Of a stretch of 64,000 nucleotides of DNA, positions 51,468-60,802 are shown one piece after another. The notes under the pieces were generated by a model. That model searched no databases. It was given only the letters and a program-made list of their open reading frames with translations, and had not been told where the DNA came from. Position 1 is the stretch's first letter, and each line of letters starts with the position of its first letter. Source of the DNA: Bacteroidia bacterium (GTDB lineage Bacteria > Bacteroidota > Bacteroidia > B-17B0 > Aurantibacillaceae); contig JAIOZA010000001.1 in assembly GCA_021740825.1 (NCBI GenBank), positions 62,001 through 126,000 on the forward strand, read 5' to 3'. The position numbers and the translations under genes were made by a program.

Positions 51468-52607
51468 CTAATTAACTAATTCTAAGAGGTTAGTACATAT
51501 GTATTTCAATGTTTCTTCATCCATTTCTGTATGCATAGGTAAAGACAAAACTGTGGCACATAATTTTTCTGTTACCGGAAAATCACCTTTTTTAAATCGT
51601 TCACTTTTATAAGCATTTTGTTCATGCAACGGAATAGGGTAGTATATCATTGCTGGTATTCCTCTTTCAGATAACTGTTCTCTTAATTTTGTTCTATCAA
51701 CATCATTTAATTGTAAAGTATATTGATGAAACACATGTGTTGAATTTTTTGCTCTTACAGGTGTTTTAAATTTTGGATGATTGGCTAATGCTTTGTCATA
51801 GTAGTCAGCAGCTTTATTTCTAGCAGCAGCATATTCATCTAAGTGTTTTAGTTTTGCTTTTAATACAACCGCTTGTATGGTATCTAACCGAGAGTTAACT
51901 CCCAACACATCATGCACGTATTGCACACTTTGGCCGTGATGTGCCACCATGCGCAATTTTTTTGCTAAAGCGTCGTCATTAGTGTAAATCGCTCCGCCAT
52001 CTCCATAACAACCTAAATTTTTACTTGGGAAGAAAGATGTACAACCAATAGTTCCAATGGTTCCAGCTTTCGCTTTTTTACCATCGCTATATGTATAATC
52101 TGCACCAATTGCTTGAGCTACATCTTCAATTACAAATAAATTATGTTTTTTTGCAAGCGCCATAATACGTTCCATGTCGGCACATTGTCCAAATAAATGC
52201 ACTGGCACAATAGCTTTTGTTTTAGGTGTTATAGCTTTTTCAATTGCTTCAATATTAATATCAAAGGTGTCAGGATAAACATCCACTAAAACAGGCGTTA
52301 AACCTAAAAGTCCAATTACTTCTGCCGTTGCTACATAAGTAAAACTAGCAGTAATGACTTCATCACCTGGTTTTAAATCCAAAGCCATCATAGCAATTTG
52401 CAAAGCATCCGTTCCATTAGCGCATGGAATTACATGCTTTACATTTAAATATTTTTCTAAATCTGCTTGAAATTCTTTTACCGCTGGACCATTAATAAAA
52501 GCCGCAGTATTAATCACTTCTTGAATACCAGCATCAACTTCTGCTTTTATTTTTTCGTATTGACCTTTTAGATCAACCATTTGAATTTTTTTGGTAAGAG
52601 TTGCCAT
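51468..52607 (-). CDS. DegT-family sugar-nucleotide aminotransferase (WbpE-like)
   Basis: 379 residues: IQMVDLKGQYEKIKAEVDAG, CANGTDALQIAMMALDLKPG, DEVITASFTYVATAEVI, PVHLFGQCADMERIMALA, IEDVAQAIGADY and the PLP lysine in SFFPSKNLGCYGDGGA. The FPSKNLG-x-x-GDGG form and overall sequence are closest to WbpE, which aminates UDP-3-keto-GlcNAc-uronate. Together with WbpG, HisH and HisF homologues this hints at a diamino-uronic acid pathway, though WbpB, WbpD and a UDP-GlcNAc 6-dehydrogenase are not seen. The 243-bp region upstream (52608-52850) has no gene I can support. Confidence 0.88.
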   Translation of the reverse strand: MATLTKKIQMVDLKGQYEKIKAEVDAGIQEVINTAAFINGPAVKEFQADLEKYLNVKHVIPCANGTDALQIAMMALDLKPGDEVITASFTYVATAEVIGLLGLTPVLVDVYPDTFDINIEAIEKAITPKTKAIVPVHLFGQCADMERIMALAKKHNLFVIEDVAQAIGADYTYSDGKKAKAGTIGTIGCTSFFPSKNLGCYGDGGAIYTNDDALAKKLRMVAHHGQSVQYVHDVLGVNSRLDTIQAVVLKAKLKHLDEYAAARNKAADYYDKALANHPKFKTPVRAKNSTHVFHQYTLQLNDVDRTKLREQLSERGIPAMIYYPIPLHEQNAYKSERFKKGDFPVTEKLCATVLSLPMHTEMDEETLKYICTNLLELVN

Positions 52608-52850
52608 TCTAAACTACAATTTTTATCATGCGAATATAACGATTTTGACCTTACTAAAATGGCATTTTATAGAAATTATTTGGAGCCTTTTCTCGCTTTT
52701 TGCTTTATTTTTTTGGCTTAAAGAAAAGTTAAAAAGGATGTCGCTGCAATCGGGGCTAGACTGTTAAATTTGTATGAATTTAAATCTTAATAACTTTTAA
52801 TAGAGTTTATTTTTACGTTTATTGCAAAAAACACAAACATTATTTTAGAG

Positions 52851-54278
52851 TTAAATCTCAAAAAAATCATCTGAAAAATTCATTAGATAAATTTTTTCAC
52901 TTGCTCTTGTAAATGCGGTATAAAGCCACCGGATATATTCTACATTCAACATTTCTTTTGTTAAATATCCCTGATCTATAAATACGCAAGGCCATTGCCC
53001 ACCTTGTGCTTTATGGCAAGTTACTGCGTAGTTAAATTTTACTTGTAACGCATTAAAATAGGGGTTATTTTTAAGGTAAGCCATTCGCAAGCCTTTTATC
53101 GGCTGATCGGCGACATCTTCCATTACCGCTTCAAATAATAATTGTTGCTGATCTTTAGTCAAGGCTGAAGTATCTGTAGGAATTGCGTCTAGTAATAAAT
53201 TTAAAGTTATTTCAGGAGAATTTGAATAGTCACATAATTCAACAATACATTCGGCAAAATTAAATCCGTAAATTTCCTTACGACCTACTATTTTTTTAAT
53301 GTGTAAACTATCACCGTTCGCTATAAAACCAGCTTCTGATTTTTCATCCAACCAAAAATAATTATTTTTTACAACCATCATTAAATCACCACCGCACAAA
53401 TCATCATCCATGTATCTAATTCGGGTTCTAACAGCTTGATTAAATAAATTAGCACGCTTGTTACTCCGGGTTACAATAAGCACATCATTAAAACCATAGT
53501 TGCTGTATGCATTATTTAAGGCGTCTTCCAACTCATCACCATTCAATCTCACCACATCCGGAAAAGTTTGAAGCTTAGGAAATTCATCTTCAAAATTTAA
53601 AATACATTCTCTTAAATGCGTTGCGTTTAATAAAATACCGCTTGCGTCTTGTTGTCGTGCAACCTGCCTTAATTCAATATGTTTTATATTTAAATGATAC
53701 GCTGCTTTTAAAAAATCAATATTTAATGCAGGACTATCATTACTTCCAACTGGGGGTAATTGGGCGGTGTCACCCACTAAAATCAATTTACAATTATCTC
53801 CTGAATACACATATTCAAATAAACTCTCTAATAAACTAGCATAAACAGATTCAGAATTTGGATTGTCTAATCCAATCATTGATGCCTCATCTACAATAAA
53901 AAATGTGTTGCGATGCAAATTTTCGCCTACAGTAAATTGAACACCGCCATCATGAGTAGGAGTTTTTCGAAATATTTTTTTATGAATTGTTTGTGCAGGT
54001 TTTTGAGAATAGGTTGATAAGACCTTAGCTGCTCTGCCTGTTGGAGCCAATAAAACGCTTCTCCATTTAAAGGATGGTAATGTTTTTGATAATGCTGCCA
54101 CCATATTTGTTTTACCAGTACCTGCATAACCTTTTATTACCATAATTTCTCTTTCATTAGTATTAGAAATGAACTCCGATAATAAATTAATTAATTCTGA
54201 TTGATCAGTTGTTGGTGTAAAATTTAAATAACTAAGAAAAGTAGCTGTGAAAGAACTTTTGTTAAAATAATTATTCAA
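52851..54278 (-). CDS. RecD-like superfamily 1 DNA helicase
   Basis: 475-residue ATP-dependent helicase. Motif I is MVIKGYAGTGKTNMVAALSK, motif Ia LLAPTGRAAKVLS, motif II FIVDEASMIG, motif III LVGDTAQLPPVGS, and the C-terminal UvrD-like 2B/motif V-VI region is YAVTCHKAQGGQWPCVFID and RWLYTAFTRASEKIYLM. The arrangement fits RecD/TraA-type 5'-3' helicases; the RecB and RecC partners are not nearby. The start is TTG at 54278, with no ATG until inside motif I. It follows the PorP-like gene by 12 bp and is probably cotranscribed. Confidence 0.88.
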   Translation of the reverse strand: MNNYFNKSSFTATFLSYLNFTPTTDQSELINLLSEFISNTNEREIMVIKGYAGTGKTNMVAALSKTLPSFKWRSVLLAPTGRAAKVLSTYSQKPAQTIHKKIFRKTPTHDGGVQFTVGENLHRNTFFIVDEASMIGLDNPNSESVYASLLESLFEYVYSGDNCKLILVGDTAQLPPVGSNDSPALNIDFLKAAYHLNIKHIELRQVARQQDASGILLNATHLRECILNFEDEFPKLQTFPDVVRLNGDELEDALNNAYSNYGFNDVLIVTRSNKRANLFNQAVRTRIRYMDDDLCGGDLMMVVKNNYFWLDEKSEAGFIANGDSLHIKKIVGRKEIYGFNFAECIVELCDYSNSPEITLNLLLDAIPTDTSALTKDQQQLLFEAVMEDVADQPIKGLRMAYLKNNPYFNALQVKFNYAVTCHKAQGGQWPCVFIDQGYLTKEMLNVEYIRWLYTAFTRASEKIYLMNFSDDFFEI

Positions 54279-54290
54279 AGCAGTAATAAA

Positions 54291-55250
54291 TTAAAAATCA
54301 AAACTAGGGCATCGGGCTACATTAAACCTCTCATTTTCATTCCCAAAAAGTGTTATTAGCGGCGTTAACCCTAACATAAATTCTACTGTTCGTGGCGCCA
54401 CAGCATTCAATTTATTTATACTATAATCATATGAAAATCCAGCAGTAATATTTTTTAATATTCTAATTTGAAAAATACCAGATATAAAATCTTTATTTCT
54501 TACACTTACCCCTACTCCAACTCGCTTAAAATAATATGCCATCACATTTAATTCTACACTTGGTATATTTGTTAGCGACGAGTGTACATTAACAGCAGGG
54601 ACTAATACCAATTCATTATTTAAATTAAATTTTTTTCCAAAGGAAATATAAATCTGTGGAACTAGTTTTGATTTATTTCCAATTTGCTTATTCCCTTGCA
54701 CTTGCCTGTTTTTATAAAGTTGCTGCACAGATATGTCAAAAAAAGCTTTTTTGCTGTATATTCTCATACCTGGTATAAAATCAGGATATGCGAAAAAATA
54801 CTTTGTGTATGTTAAATCATATATTGGATCTAAAGTTGAAATGACATTTCGATCTATAGCTAAGTTTCTTACTCCACCAAAAACACCAAACGACATATTA
54901 ATTTTTTTTGAAACTGGAAGATGCAATGTATAGGATAAATAATACGCCTCGTTACGAAAAATCCCCACTTTTTCTTTCGATATATAAAGTCCCACATTAT
55001 GCCATCTTTTATAACTTCTTTCAGGTTTAATTGTATAATTTAAACTTAAAAAATTAGAAGTTGGTGCATTTTTAAATCCTACCCATTGCTGCCTAGTTCC
55101 AATAATTGTTTCAATATTGGAGTTTATATTTGTGCCCGCAGCTGCAGGATTATAGCCATACTTATTGAAAGTAAATTGTGAGTATTGACCTGTTTGTTGG
55201 CCATACATTTTCATGCTACAAAATATTACTATGTAATATAAATACTTCAT
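54291..55250 (-). CDS. PorP/SprF-family type IX secretion outer-membrane protein
   Basis: 319 residues: a short signal peptide (KYLYYIVIFCSMKMYG, then Q), the family's N-terminal YSQFTFNKYGYNPAAAGTN with conserved QWVGFKNAP (the RQQW motif), then a predicted beta-barrel of about 14 strands. PorP/SprF proteins pair with type B CTD substrates. The adjacent upstream gene encodes a type B CTD domain and its stop overlaps this start, which strongly suggests they work together. The paralogue at 59.7 kb is linked to gldK. Confidence 0.9.
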   Translation of the reverse strand: MKYLYYIVIFCSMKMYGQQTGQYSQFTFNKYGYNPAAAGTNINSNIETIIGTRQQWVGFKNAPTSNFLSLNYTIKPERSYKRWHNVGLYISKEKVGIFRNEAYYLSYTLHLPVSKKINMSFGVFGGVRNLAIDRNVISTLDPIYDLTYTKYFFAYPDFIPGMRIYSKKAFFDISVQQLYKNRQVQGNKQIGNKSKLVPQIYISFGKKFNLNNELVLVPAVNVHSSLTNIPSVELNVMAYYFKRVGVGVSVRNKDFISGIFQIRILKNITAGFSYDYSINKLNAVAPRTVEFMLGLTPLITLFGNENERFNVARCPSFDF

Positions 55251-55798
55251 TATTTAATTATGCTAACAGCACCTTTAATAAATTTTTTTTTATCCGATTT
55301 TGATAAAAATACGACATAATAATAAGTTGCATCAGGCAGTAGCAATCCTAAACTCTTACCATCCCATGATTTAAATTCATTTTCCTGATGATGCACTAAT
55401 TGTCCCCAACGATTGTAAACAAATAATTCAAAATCCGGGAATTTTTCTATCCTGCCAATGTCCCATGTGTCGTTAAAATCGTCGCCGTTTGGAGTAAAAT
55501 GAGTTTCTGGAATTGGTTCACAAAGTATATTTTCAATTGTGAAATTCATAGTAGTATCGTTATTTTGACTATTTGTTACATTTACTGTATAAGAACCTGG
55601 TGCTAGTTCATTTATACTATTAGCAATTGATCCATTGCTCCAATTTACAGAATAGGAAGTAGAACTAGTTACCGAAACGTTAGCTTGAGCTAATTCACAT
55701 TCTCTTTCCACTTTAGTTAATGTAACACTAAAATTTTGCGCCTTGAAAGTTGTACAACTTACAATAAATAATATAACTGCGTAGAAATACTTTATCAT
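55250..55798 (-). CDS. Small secreted protein with T9SS type B (CHU_C) sorting domain
   Basis: 182 residues: a signal peptide (MIKYFYAVILFIVSCTTF), a single beta-sandwich with an SVNWSNGSIANSINELAPGS repeat like those of PKD/SprB proteins, and a C-terminal gliding-motility CTD (HFTPNGDDFNDTW, FELFVYNRWGQLVHH, WDGKSLGLLLPDATYYYVV). The CTD makes up over half the protein. This is unusually small for a type B substrate, which are normally large adhesins. It overlaps both neighbours by one to four bases. It probably sits at the cell surface or links to the PorP partner. Confidence 0.88.
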   Translation of the reverse strand: MIKYFYAVILFIVSCTTFKAQNFSVTLTKVERECELAQANVSVTSSTSYSVNWSNGSIANSINELAPGSYTVNVTNSQNNDTTMNFTIENILCEPIPETHFTPNGDDFNDTWDIGRIEKFPDFELFVYNRWGQLVHHQENEFKSWDGKSLGLLLPDATYYYVVFLSKSDKKKFIKGAVSIIK

Positions 55799-56499
55799 TT
55801 ACAAAATTGTTCCATTAGTTCGTTGGCTGCTTCAATTCCTTTATTTTTGGCCGAATTAAGCGTTTCGCAAGCATTAATATTATCTCCACTTTTAGAATAA
55901 GAGTATGCTAGGGCAAAATAAGCTTCTGCAAATTGTTTATCAATTTCTAAAGCTTTTTTATAATCAGAAATAGCAAGAGCATATTTTTCAGTTACCTCAT
56001 ACCAATAGCCTCTGTTATAATATGCCATGACATAATTAGGATTTAGTGTAATGCATTTATCCAAATCTTTTATTGCACTCTTATAGTCTTCTAGTAATCC
56101 TTTGGATAAAGCTCTATTATAGAGAGCCTTTTCATGATTAGGATTAACATCTATTACCTTATTGAAGTTTGAAATTGCATCTGGATAATTTTCTTTTTTA
56201 GCAAAAATTAAGCCTCGCAAAAAATACAACTCATAATAATTGGGATTTAATTGCTGTAACTGAGAAATAGAATTTGCAGCATCTTTTAATTGATTTAATT
56301 TAATTTGAGAATACGCTTTTATATAAAGCATAGTGTCAAAATGTATCTCTGATGAATTCATTGAATTGATTTCATCAATAGTTAACTGATAATTTTTTGA
56401 TTGAAATGTTTCCTTTACTTTTTGCCCACTAGTTTGGCTAGTAGCTGTAAAAAAAACACTTACAAAAGAAATTATTATAAAATGTAAATTTATTTTCAC
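55795..56499 (-). CDS. Secreted TPR-repeat protein
   Basis: 234 residues with a signal peptide (MKINLHFIIISFVSVFFTA) and about five tetratricopeptide repeats (for example YYELYFLRGLIFAKKENYPD and PNYVMAYYNRGYWYEVTEK). It probably resides in the periplasm as a scaffold. It is the first gene of a tightly overlapping set with the CHU_C protein and PorP-like gene, so it may act as a periplasmic adaptor for this small secretion or adhesion module. No enzymatic motif. Confidence 0.85.
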   Translation of the reverse strand: MKINLHFIIISFVSVFFTATSQTSGQKVKETFQSKNYQLTIDEINSMNSSEIHFDTMLYIKAYSQIKLNQLKDAANSISQLQQLNPNYYELYFLRGLIFAKKENYPDAISNFNKVIDVNPNHEKALYNRALSKGLLEDYKSAIKDLDKCITLNPNYVMAYYNRGYWYEVTEKYALAISDYKKALEIDKQFAEAYFALAYSYSKSGDNINACETLNSAKNKGIEAANELMEQFCK

Positions 56500-56561
56500 C
56501 TAATATTTTAATCCAAAACTCACTTATCCTCAAAAAAACGAACTTATTACTTGTAATGATA

Positions 56562-58520
56562 CTAATTTTTTTCCACCCAATCTCCATGCTCCTTAATCAG
56601 AACTATCAGTTCATCAACAGCGTTATCACTTGGCACGTTTTTCTTAACAACTTCTTTCCCTTTATACAAAGATATTTTCCCAACACCCACACCCACATAT
56701 CCATAATCTGCGTCTGCCATTTCTCCTGGTCCATTTACAATACATCCCATAATACCAATTTTTATTCCTTTTAAATGATCAGTGCGCTCGCGAATTTTTT
56801 GTGTTGTTTCTTGCAAATCAAATAATGTTCTTCCACAACTAGGACAAGAAATGTATTCTGTTTTACTGATACGTGTTCTGGTAGCTTGCAAAATACCAAA
56901 AGCTGTTGAATTGGTTACTTGAGGCGATGTACAATTTTGTTGTTTTAACCATACTCCATCTCCCAATCCATCAAGCAATAATGCGCCTACCTCTGCCGAT
57001 GAACCTAATTGAAATTCTTGTTCTGTTATGTCTTTGTAATTTCTTTTAATAATAACAGGAAGTTGAATAGTGTTTTCAGCTAAAGAAATAAATAATCTTC
57101 TTAACTCAGGCATCGCATGAGGATTGAAAGTATCTACTATTAAAACAATATTTTTAGTATTTTTTATTTTTGAAACAAATTCTGGAGTTAACACATCTTT
57201 TGTAACAGCAACAAAGTTTAATTCAGGATGTGTTTTATTGCTTGCAAAAAATTCTTCACCACAAAATAAAGGGTATTGTCTTACAGGATGTTCAATCTCT
57301 TTCCATGTTTCCGAATTATATATAATCCCCAGCGTTCCTGGTGTTTCAAAATCAACAAAATTATTTCCTACATAAATATAATCACAAGCTAAATCACTAA
57401 TATTCCATTTATCTAATGGTACCGAATAGTTGTAGCCTACCGGAAATAAGGTGGCTTGACTAATTGAATCTCTGTTACTAAAGTCAGCTATAATTCGCGG
57501 AACATTATGACCGCCAATATTATTTATTGAAATAGTTTCACGTCTTTGATAATCGTATGGATTGTATGATAAACTTATTTTGCCGTTTTCTGTTTTTAGA
57601 GGTTCAATGGTTTGGTATTTACTTAATTTTTCAGAACTGTACCTATCAACTAATGCTTTGGCAACCGGAATTTCAAATTCCGGATCCTCTGTTAACGAAA
57701 CCCTCACCGTATCGCCTAATCCATCTTCCAACAAAGCCCCAATTCCAACAGCAGATTTTATTCTACCATCTTCACCATCTCCTGCCTCAGTAACGCCTAA
57801 GTGTAAAGGATAATTACGATTGGTTTCAATCATTTTTTGTACTAACAATCTGTAAGCTTGCACCATCACTTGAGTGTTACTTGCCTTCATCGAAATTACA
57901 ATATTGTGGTAATTTAAATCTTCACAAATGCGCAAAAATTCAAAAGCGGATTCTACCATTCCTAATGGCGTATCGCCATAACGGCTTAATATACGATCGC
58001 TCAACGAACCATGGTTGGTTCCAATTCGCATAGCAGTGCCGTATTCTTTACAAATCTTTACTAACGGTGTAAATCGAACCCTTATTCTTTCTAATTCTTG
58101 CTCATAAGCAGCATCTGTATATTCTATTTCTTCAAATTTTTTCTTATCAGCATAGTTTCCTGGATTTACCCTTACTTTTTCAATAATACGAGCGGCAAAT
58201 TCAGCAGCGTTGGGTGTAAAATGAATATCCGCAACAAGAGGAGTTTTATATCCTGCGGCTACTAATTCTTTTTTTATGACTTCTAAATTTTTCGCTTCAT
58301 TTATACTTGGTGCTGTAATTCTTACTAACTCACAACCAGCTTCAATCATTCTGATACTTTGAGCAACAGTTGCTTTTGTATCCATGGTATCAGTGGTTGT
58401 CATACTTTGTAATCGAATAGGGTTGTTGCCGCCAATTCCAACATCGCCACATTTTACCTCACGAGTTAAAAAACGTTTATATTCAGTTAGGCTATTGCTA
58501 TATGATAGGTACAATTTCAT
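56562..58520 (-). CDS. ispG: 4-hydroxy-3-methylbut-2-enyl-diphosphate synthase (long form)
   Basis: Iron-sulfur enzyme of the MEP isoprenoid pathway that reduces methylerythritol cyclodiphosphate to HMBPP. It is 652 residues, the long Bacteroidota/plant form with an inserted central domain, against about 370 in E. coli. The N-terminal TIM barrel (MTTTDTMDTKATVAQSIRMI, LVADIHFTPNAA, RIGTNHGSLSDRI) is followed by the insert. The C-terminal 4Fe-4S domain has ligands in CPSCGRTLFDLQ and IGIMGCIVNGPGEM, plus the nearby Glu. A REP-like inverted repeat lies directly upstream. Confidence 0.96.
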   Translation of the reverse strand: MKLYLSYSNSLTEYKRFLTREVKCGDVGIGGNNPIRLQSMTTTDTMDTKATVAQSIRMIEAGCELVRITAPSINEAKNLEVIKKELVAAGYKTPLVADIHFTPNAAEFAARIIEKVRVNPGNYADKKKFEEIEYTDAAYEQELERIRVRFTPLVKICKEYGTAMRIGTNHGSLSDRILSRYGDTPLGMVESAFEFLRICEDLNYHNIVISMKASNTQVMVQAYRLLVQKMIETNRNYPLHLGVTEAGDGEDGRIKSAVGIGALLEDGLGDTVRVSLTEDPEFEIPVAKALVDRYSSEKLSKYQTIEPLKTENGKISLSYNPYDYQRRETISINNIGGHNVPRIIADFSNRDSISQATLFPVGYNYSVPLDKWNISDLACDYIYVGNNFVDFETPGTLGIIYNSETWKEIEHPVRQYPLFCGEEFFASNKTHPELNFVAVTKDVLTPEFVSKIKNTKNIVLIVDTFNPHAMPELRRLFISLAENTIQLPVIIKRNYKDITEQEFQLGSSAEVGALLLDGLGDGVWLKQQNCTSPQVTNSTAFGILQATRTRISKTEYISCPSCGRTLFDLQETTQKIRERTDHLKGIKIGIMGCIVNGPGEMADADYGYVGVGVGKISLYKGKEVVKKNVPSDNAVDELIVLIKEHGDWVEKN

Positions 58521-58533
58521 GTCTTTTAAATTC

Positions 58534-58630
58534 TCCCGCAGATGTCGCGGATTTTGCAGTTTTTTTTAATGTTTATATAACTTTTTTCTATTTCACAAGA
58601 TCTCTGCGTTTATCTGTGAAATCTGCGGGA
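58534..58630. repeat. REP-like inverted repeat between the cyclase and ispG genes
   Basis: TCCCGCAGAT (58534-58543) and ATCTGCGGGA (58621-58630) are exact inverse copies, and inner parts (GCGGATTTTGCAG, CTGTGAAATCTGC) also partly pair. The GC-rich TCTGCGGGA core stands out in this AT-rich gap. It resembles palindromic intergenic repeats that I recall from Bacteroidota. Confidence 0.6.
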
Positions 58631-58639
58631 AATTATTGT

Positions 58640-59389
58640 TTAAAATATCTTATACAAAATAGGTTTACTAGGACTCGCATCATTTTCAAAACTAGCAATT
58701 TGTAAATTTAAAATATAAGTGCCATCATCTATTTCATTTGGTACATAAATAAATTCGGTAATTGTTTTCTGAAATTGTGTGTTGTTTGGATATTGCCAAA
58801 AAGCATGATGAGCTAATAACTTTCCTTCATCATTTTCCTTATCAATAGATGGTAAATCAATTAACAAATGTTGAACACCAATTTCGTTCAAATATTCGAT
58901 CGCTTCTTTTAAAATATAAGGAGGATTTGTATTAGAATACTGCATTGTTAACTTATTTAATCCATTTGATAATGTTCTTATGATAACAGCTTCTGGCTTC
59001 AAATTATTTAAAGCAAGTTCAAATTGTTTTTTTGTAAATACAAAGTCACCATTCTCCAATTCAATTGGCAATAGCGTTATCACTTCGGCCAAAAACATAA
59101 ATTGCTTTAAGCAGTGATTAATAGTTACAAACTCTTTACTAATATGTCCCACGCATTCTGTGTGAGTGCCATTTCCATGTGGATTAAAAATTATGTTCCT
59201 GAAATTAACAGAACCTCCTTTACTTACATCCCCTATCCACGAGCCATTTATAACTGGTTCCAACTTCATCGGTTCAACATACCAAGCACTTGTGCAATTT
59301 TTATGATTACTTAAGGGAATTGAAATATCTATTGGTTGAAATAAATCTATTTTATAATCTTTTCCCTTATGAAAAATAGTAGCAATCAT
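58640..59389 (-). CDS. Cyclase family hydrolase (kynurenine formamidase-like)
   Basis: 249 residues of the metal-dependent cyclase/formamidase family. The characteristic metal-binding motif appears as GNGTHTECVGH (family HxGTHxDxPxH, with Glu in place of Asp), preceded by NHKNCTSAWYVEPMKLEP. A later LLAHHAFW may supply another ligand, and EFIYVPNEIDDGTYILNLQI closes the fold. Known members open or close amide rings, but the real substrate here cannot be predicted. It is the gene upstream of ispG, separated by the REP-like repeat. Confidence 0.85.
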   Translation of the reverse strand: MIATIFHKGKDYKIDLFQPIDISIPLSNHKNCTSAWYVEPMKLEPVINGSWIGDVSKGGSVNFRNIIFNPHGNGTHTECVGHISKEFVTINHCLKQFMFLAEVITLLPIELENGDFVFTKKQFELALNNLKPEAVIIRTLSNGLNKLTMQYSNTNPPYILKEAIEYLNEIGVQHLLIDLPSIDKENDEGKLLAHHAFWQYPNNTQFQKTITEFIYVPNEIDDGTYILNLQIASFENDASPSKPILYKIF

Positions 59390-59532
59390 TTTTAAATTTA
59401 TTTCAGCAATATAAAAGTACTAACTTTTATGTTTTTGTTTTTCAGATTTAAAAATACTTTTAACATTAAAATTGTTTAAACTTTTACCAAACGATTTTTA
59501 TTTTACGTTAAAACCCTAATCATCACTTATAA

Positions 59533-59540
59533 TAAATTTG
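59533..59540 (+). promoter_or_regulatory. Candidate -7 promoter element for the porP-gldKLM operon
   Basis: TAAATTTG matches TAnnTTTG about 130 bp upstream of the porP start, in the 282-bp gap that otherwise holds no gene I can support. The -33 element is not clear. It would give a leader of over 100 nt. Confidence 0.35.
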
Positions 59541-59671
59541 TATATTTTTTGTAGAAATATGCTTTTTAACAAAAAAACCTTGAAAAAGTTTGATTTTTAA
59601 TAATTATCCTCTAACTTGGTCCCCTAGGTATTTATAAGAATACTTAACAAAACTAAAAAATTTGAATTGAT

Positions 59672-60634
59672 ATGAAGAAAATTTTTAGAACTTTAACACT
59701 TGGTTTAGCTGCATTAGCTAGCGTTTCATTCGCTCAACAAGACCCCCAATTCACTCAGTTTATGCATAGTAAATTGATTTATAATCCTGGTTATGCAGGT
59801 ACAAGCGAAGCCATTTGTACTAATGTTTTATATCGTCAGCAATGGGTAAATTTTCCTGGAGCACCAAGGACTGGTTTAATTAGTTTTGATATGCCAATTG
59901 GACAATTGCCAATTGCCATCGGATTAAATGTAATGAATGATCAAATTGGTTTTGATAAAACATTATTTGCTCGTTTAGCATTAGCTTATAATCGTCATAT
60001 TGGTGCTGGTGTGTTAGGGGTTGGAATTGATGGAGGTATTTTGCAAAAACAGTTCAATGGTAATTGGATTGCTCCCGATGGTAATACAGTTGCAGATGCT
60101 TCTATCCCTGCCTATACTGGTGGCACTGTTACTACCTCCGGTTTAAATAAATTAAGTTATGATGTAGGTTTTGGTGCATTTTATTCCATTGCTAACAAAA
60201 TGTACGTTGGTATATCTTCGACGCATTTAGCTGCGCAGGATATTAAATCTAGTGGCAATGTTAAATTTGCATTAGCTCGTCACTACTATATAGTAGGCGG
60301 TTATACTTTTAATTTTGGTGAAGGTGGAATGCATGGAATTAATCCTAATGTTAAAATAAAATCAGATGCAGCGTCAACGCAGGTAGATATTAATGTGACA
60401 TATATATACAATCAAAAAATTTGGGCAGGTATTTCATATCGTATGCAGGATGCTATTGCACCTATGTTAGGATATAAATGGAAAGGCGCTAAAATTGGAT
60501 ATTCTTATGATTTAACCACCTCTAAAATTAAAGGTTATAGTGCTGGTACTCATGAAATTATGTTAGGATATTGCTTTAATGTAAAGAAACCTAAAAAAGT
60601 ATCTAGTTACCAAAATGCAAGATTTTTAGATTAA
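59672..60634 (+). CDS. PorP/SprF-family type IX secretion outer-membrane protein
   Basis: 320 residues: signal peptide MKKIFRTLTLGLAALASVSF ending before AQQ, then QDPQFTQFMHSKLIYNPGYAG and the family RQQWVNFPGAP motif, then a predicted beta-barrel. It is first in the porP-gldK-gldL-gldM order, which matches porPKLMN of Porphyromonas, so it is likely the core secretion-linked member, while the copy at 54 kb serves a specific CTD substrate. It sits in the outer membrane and may help anchor or release secreted adhesins. Confidence 0.92.
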   Translation: MKKIFRTLTLGLAALASVSFAQQDPQFTQFMHSKLIYNPGYAGTSEAICTNVLYRQQWVNFPGAPRTGLISFDMPIGQLPIAIGLNVMNDQIGFDKTLFARLALAYNRHIGAGVLGVGIDGGILQKQFNGNWIAPDGNTVADASIPAYTGGTVTTSGLNKLSYDVGFGAFYSIANKMYVGISSTHLAAQDIKSSGNVKFALARHYYIVGGYTFNFGEGGMHGINPNVKIKSDAASTQVDINVTYIYNQKIWAGISYRMQDAIAPMLGYKWKGAKIGYSYDLTTSKIKGYSAGTHEIMLGYCFNVKKPKKVSSYQNARFLD

Positions 60635-60802
60635 TTGTAACCTTTTTAAAAAAAGAAAGTTTAAACCCCTTACAAACTTTAATTGTTAATAACCTGTTAA
60701 TAAAACATATTGTAACTAAATTAAGGGATTAGGATTATAAACAACAAGAATGCAAAATGAATTAAATTGTTTCATTTAGCAAAAAAACTAAACAAACGCA
60801 CT

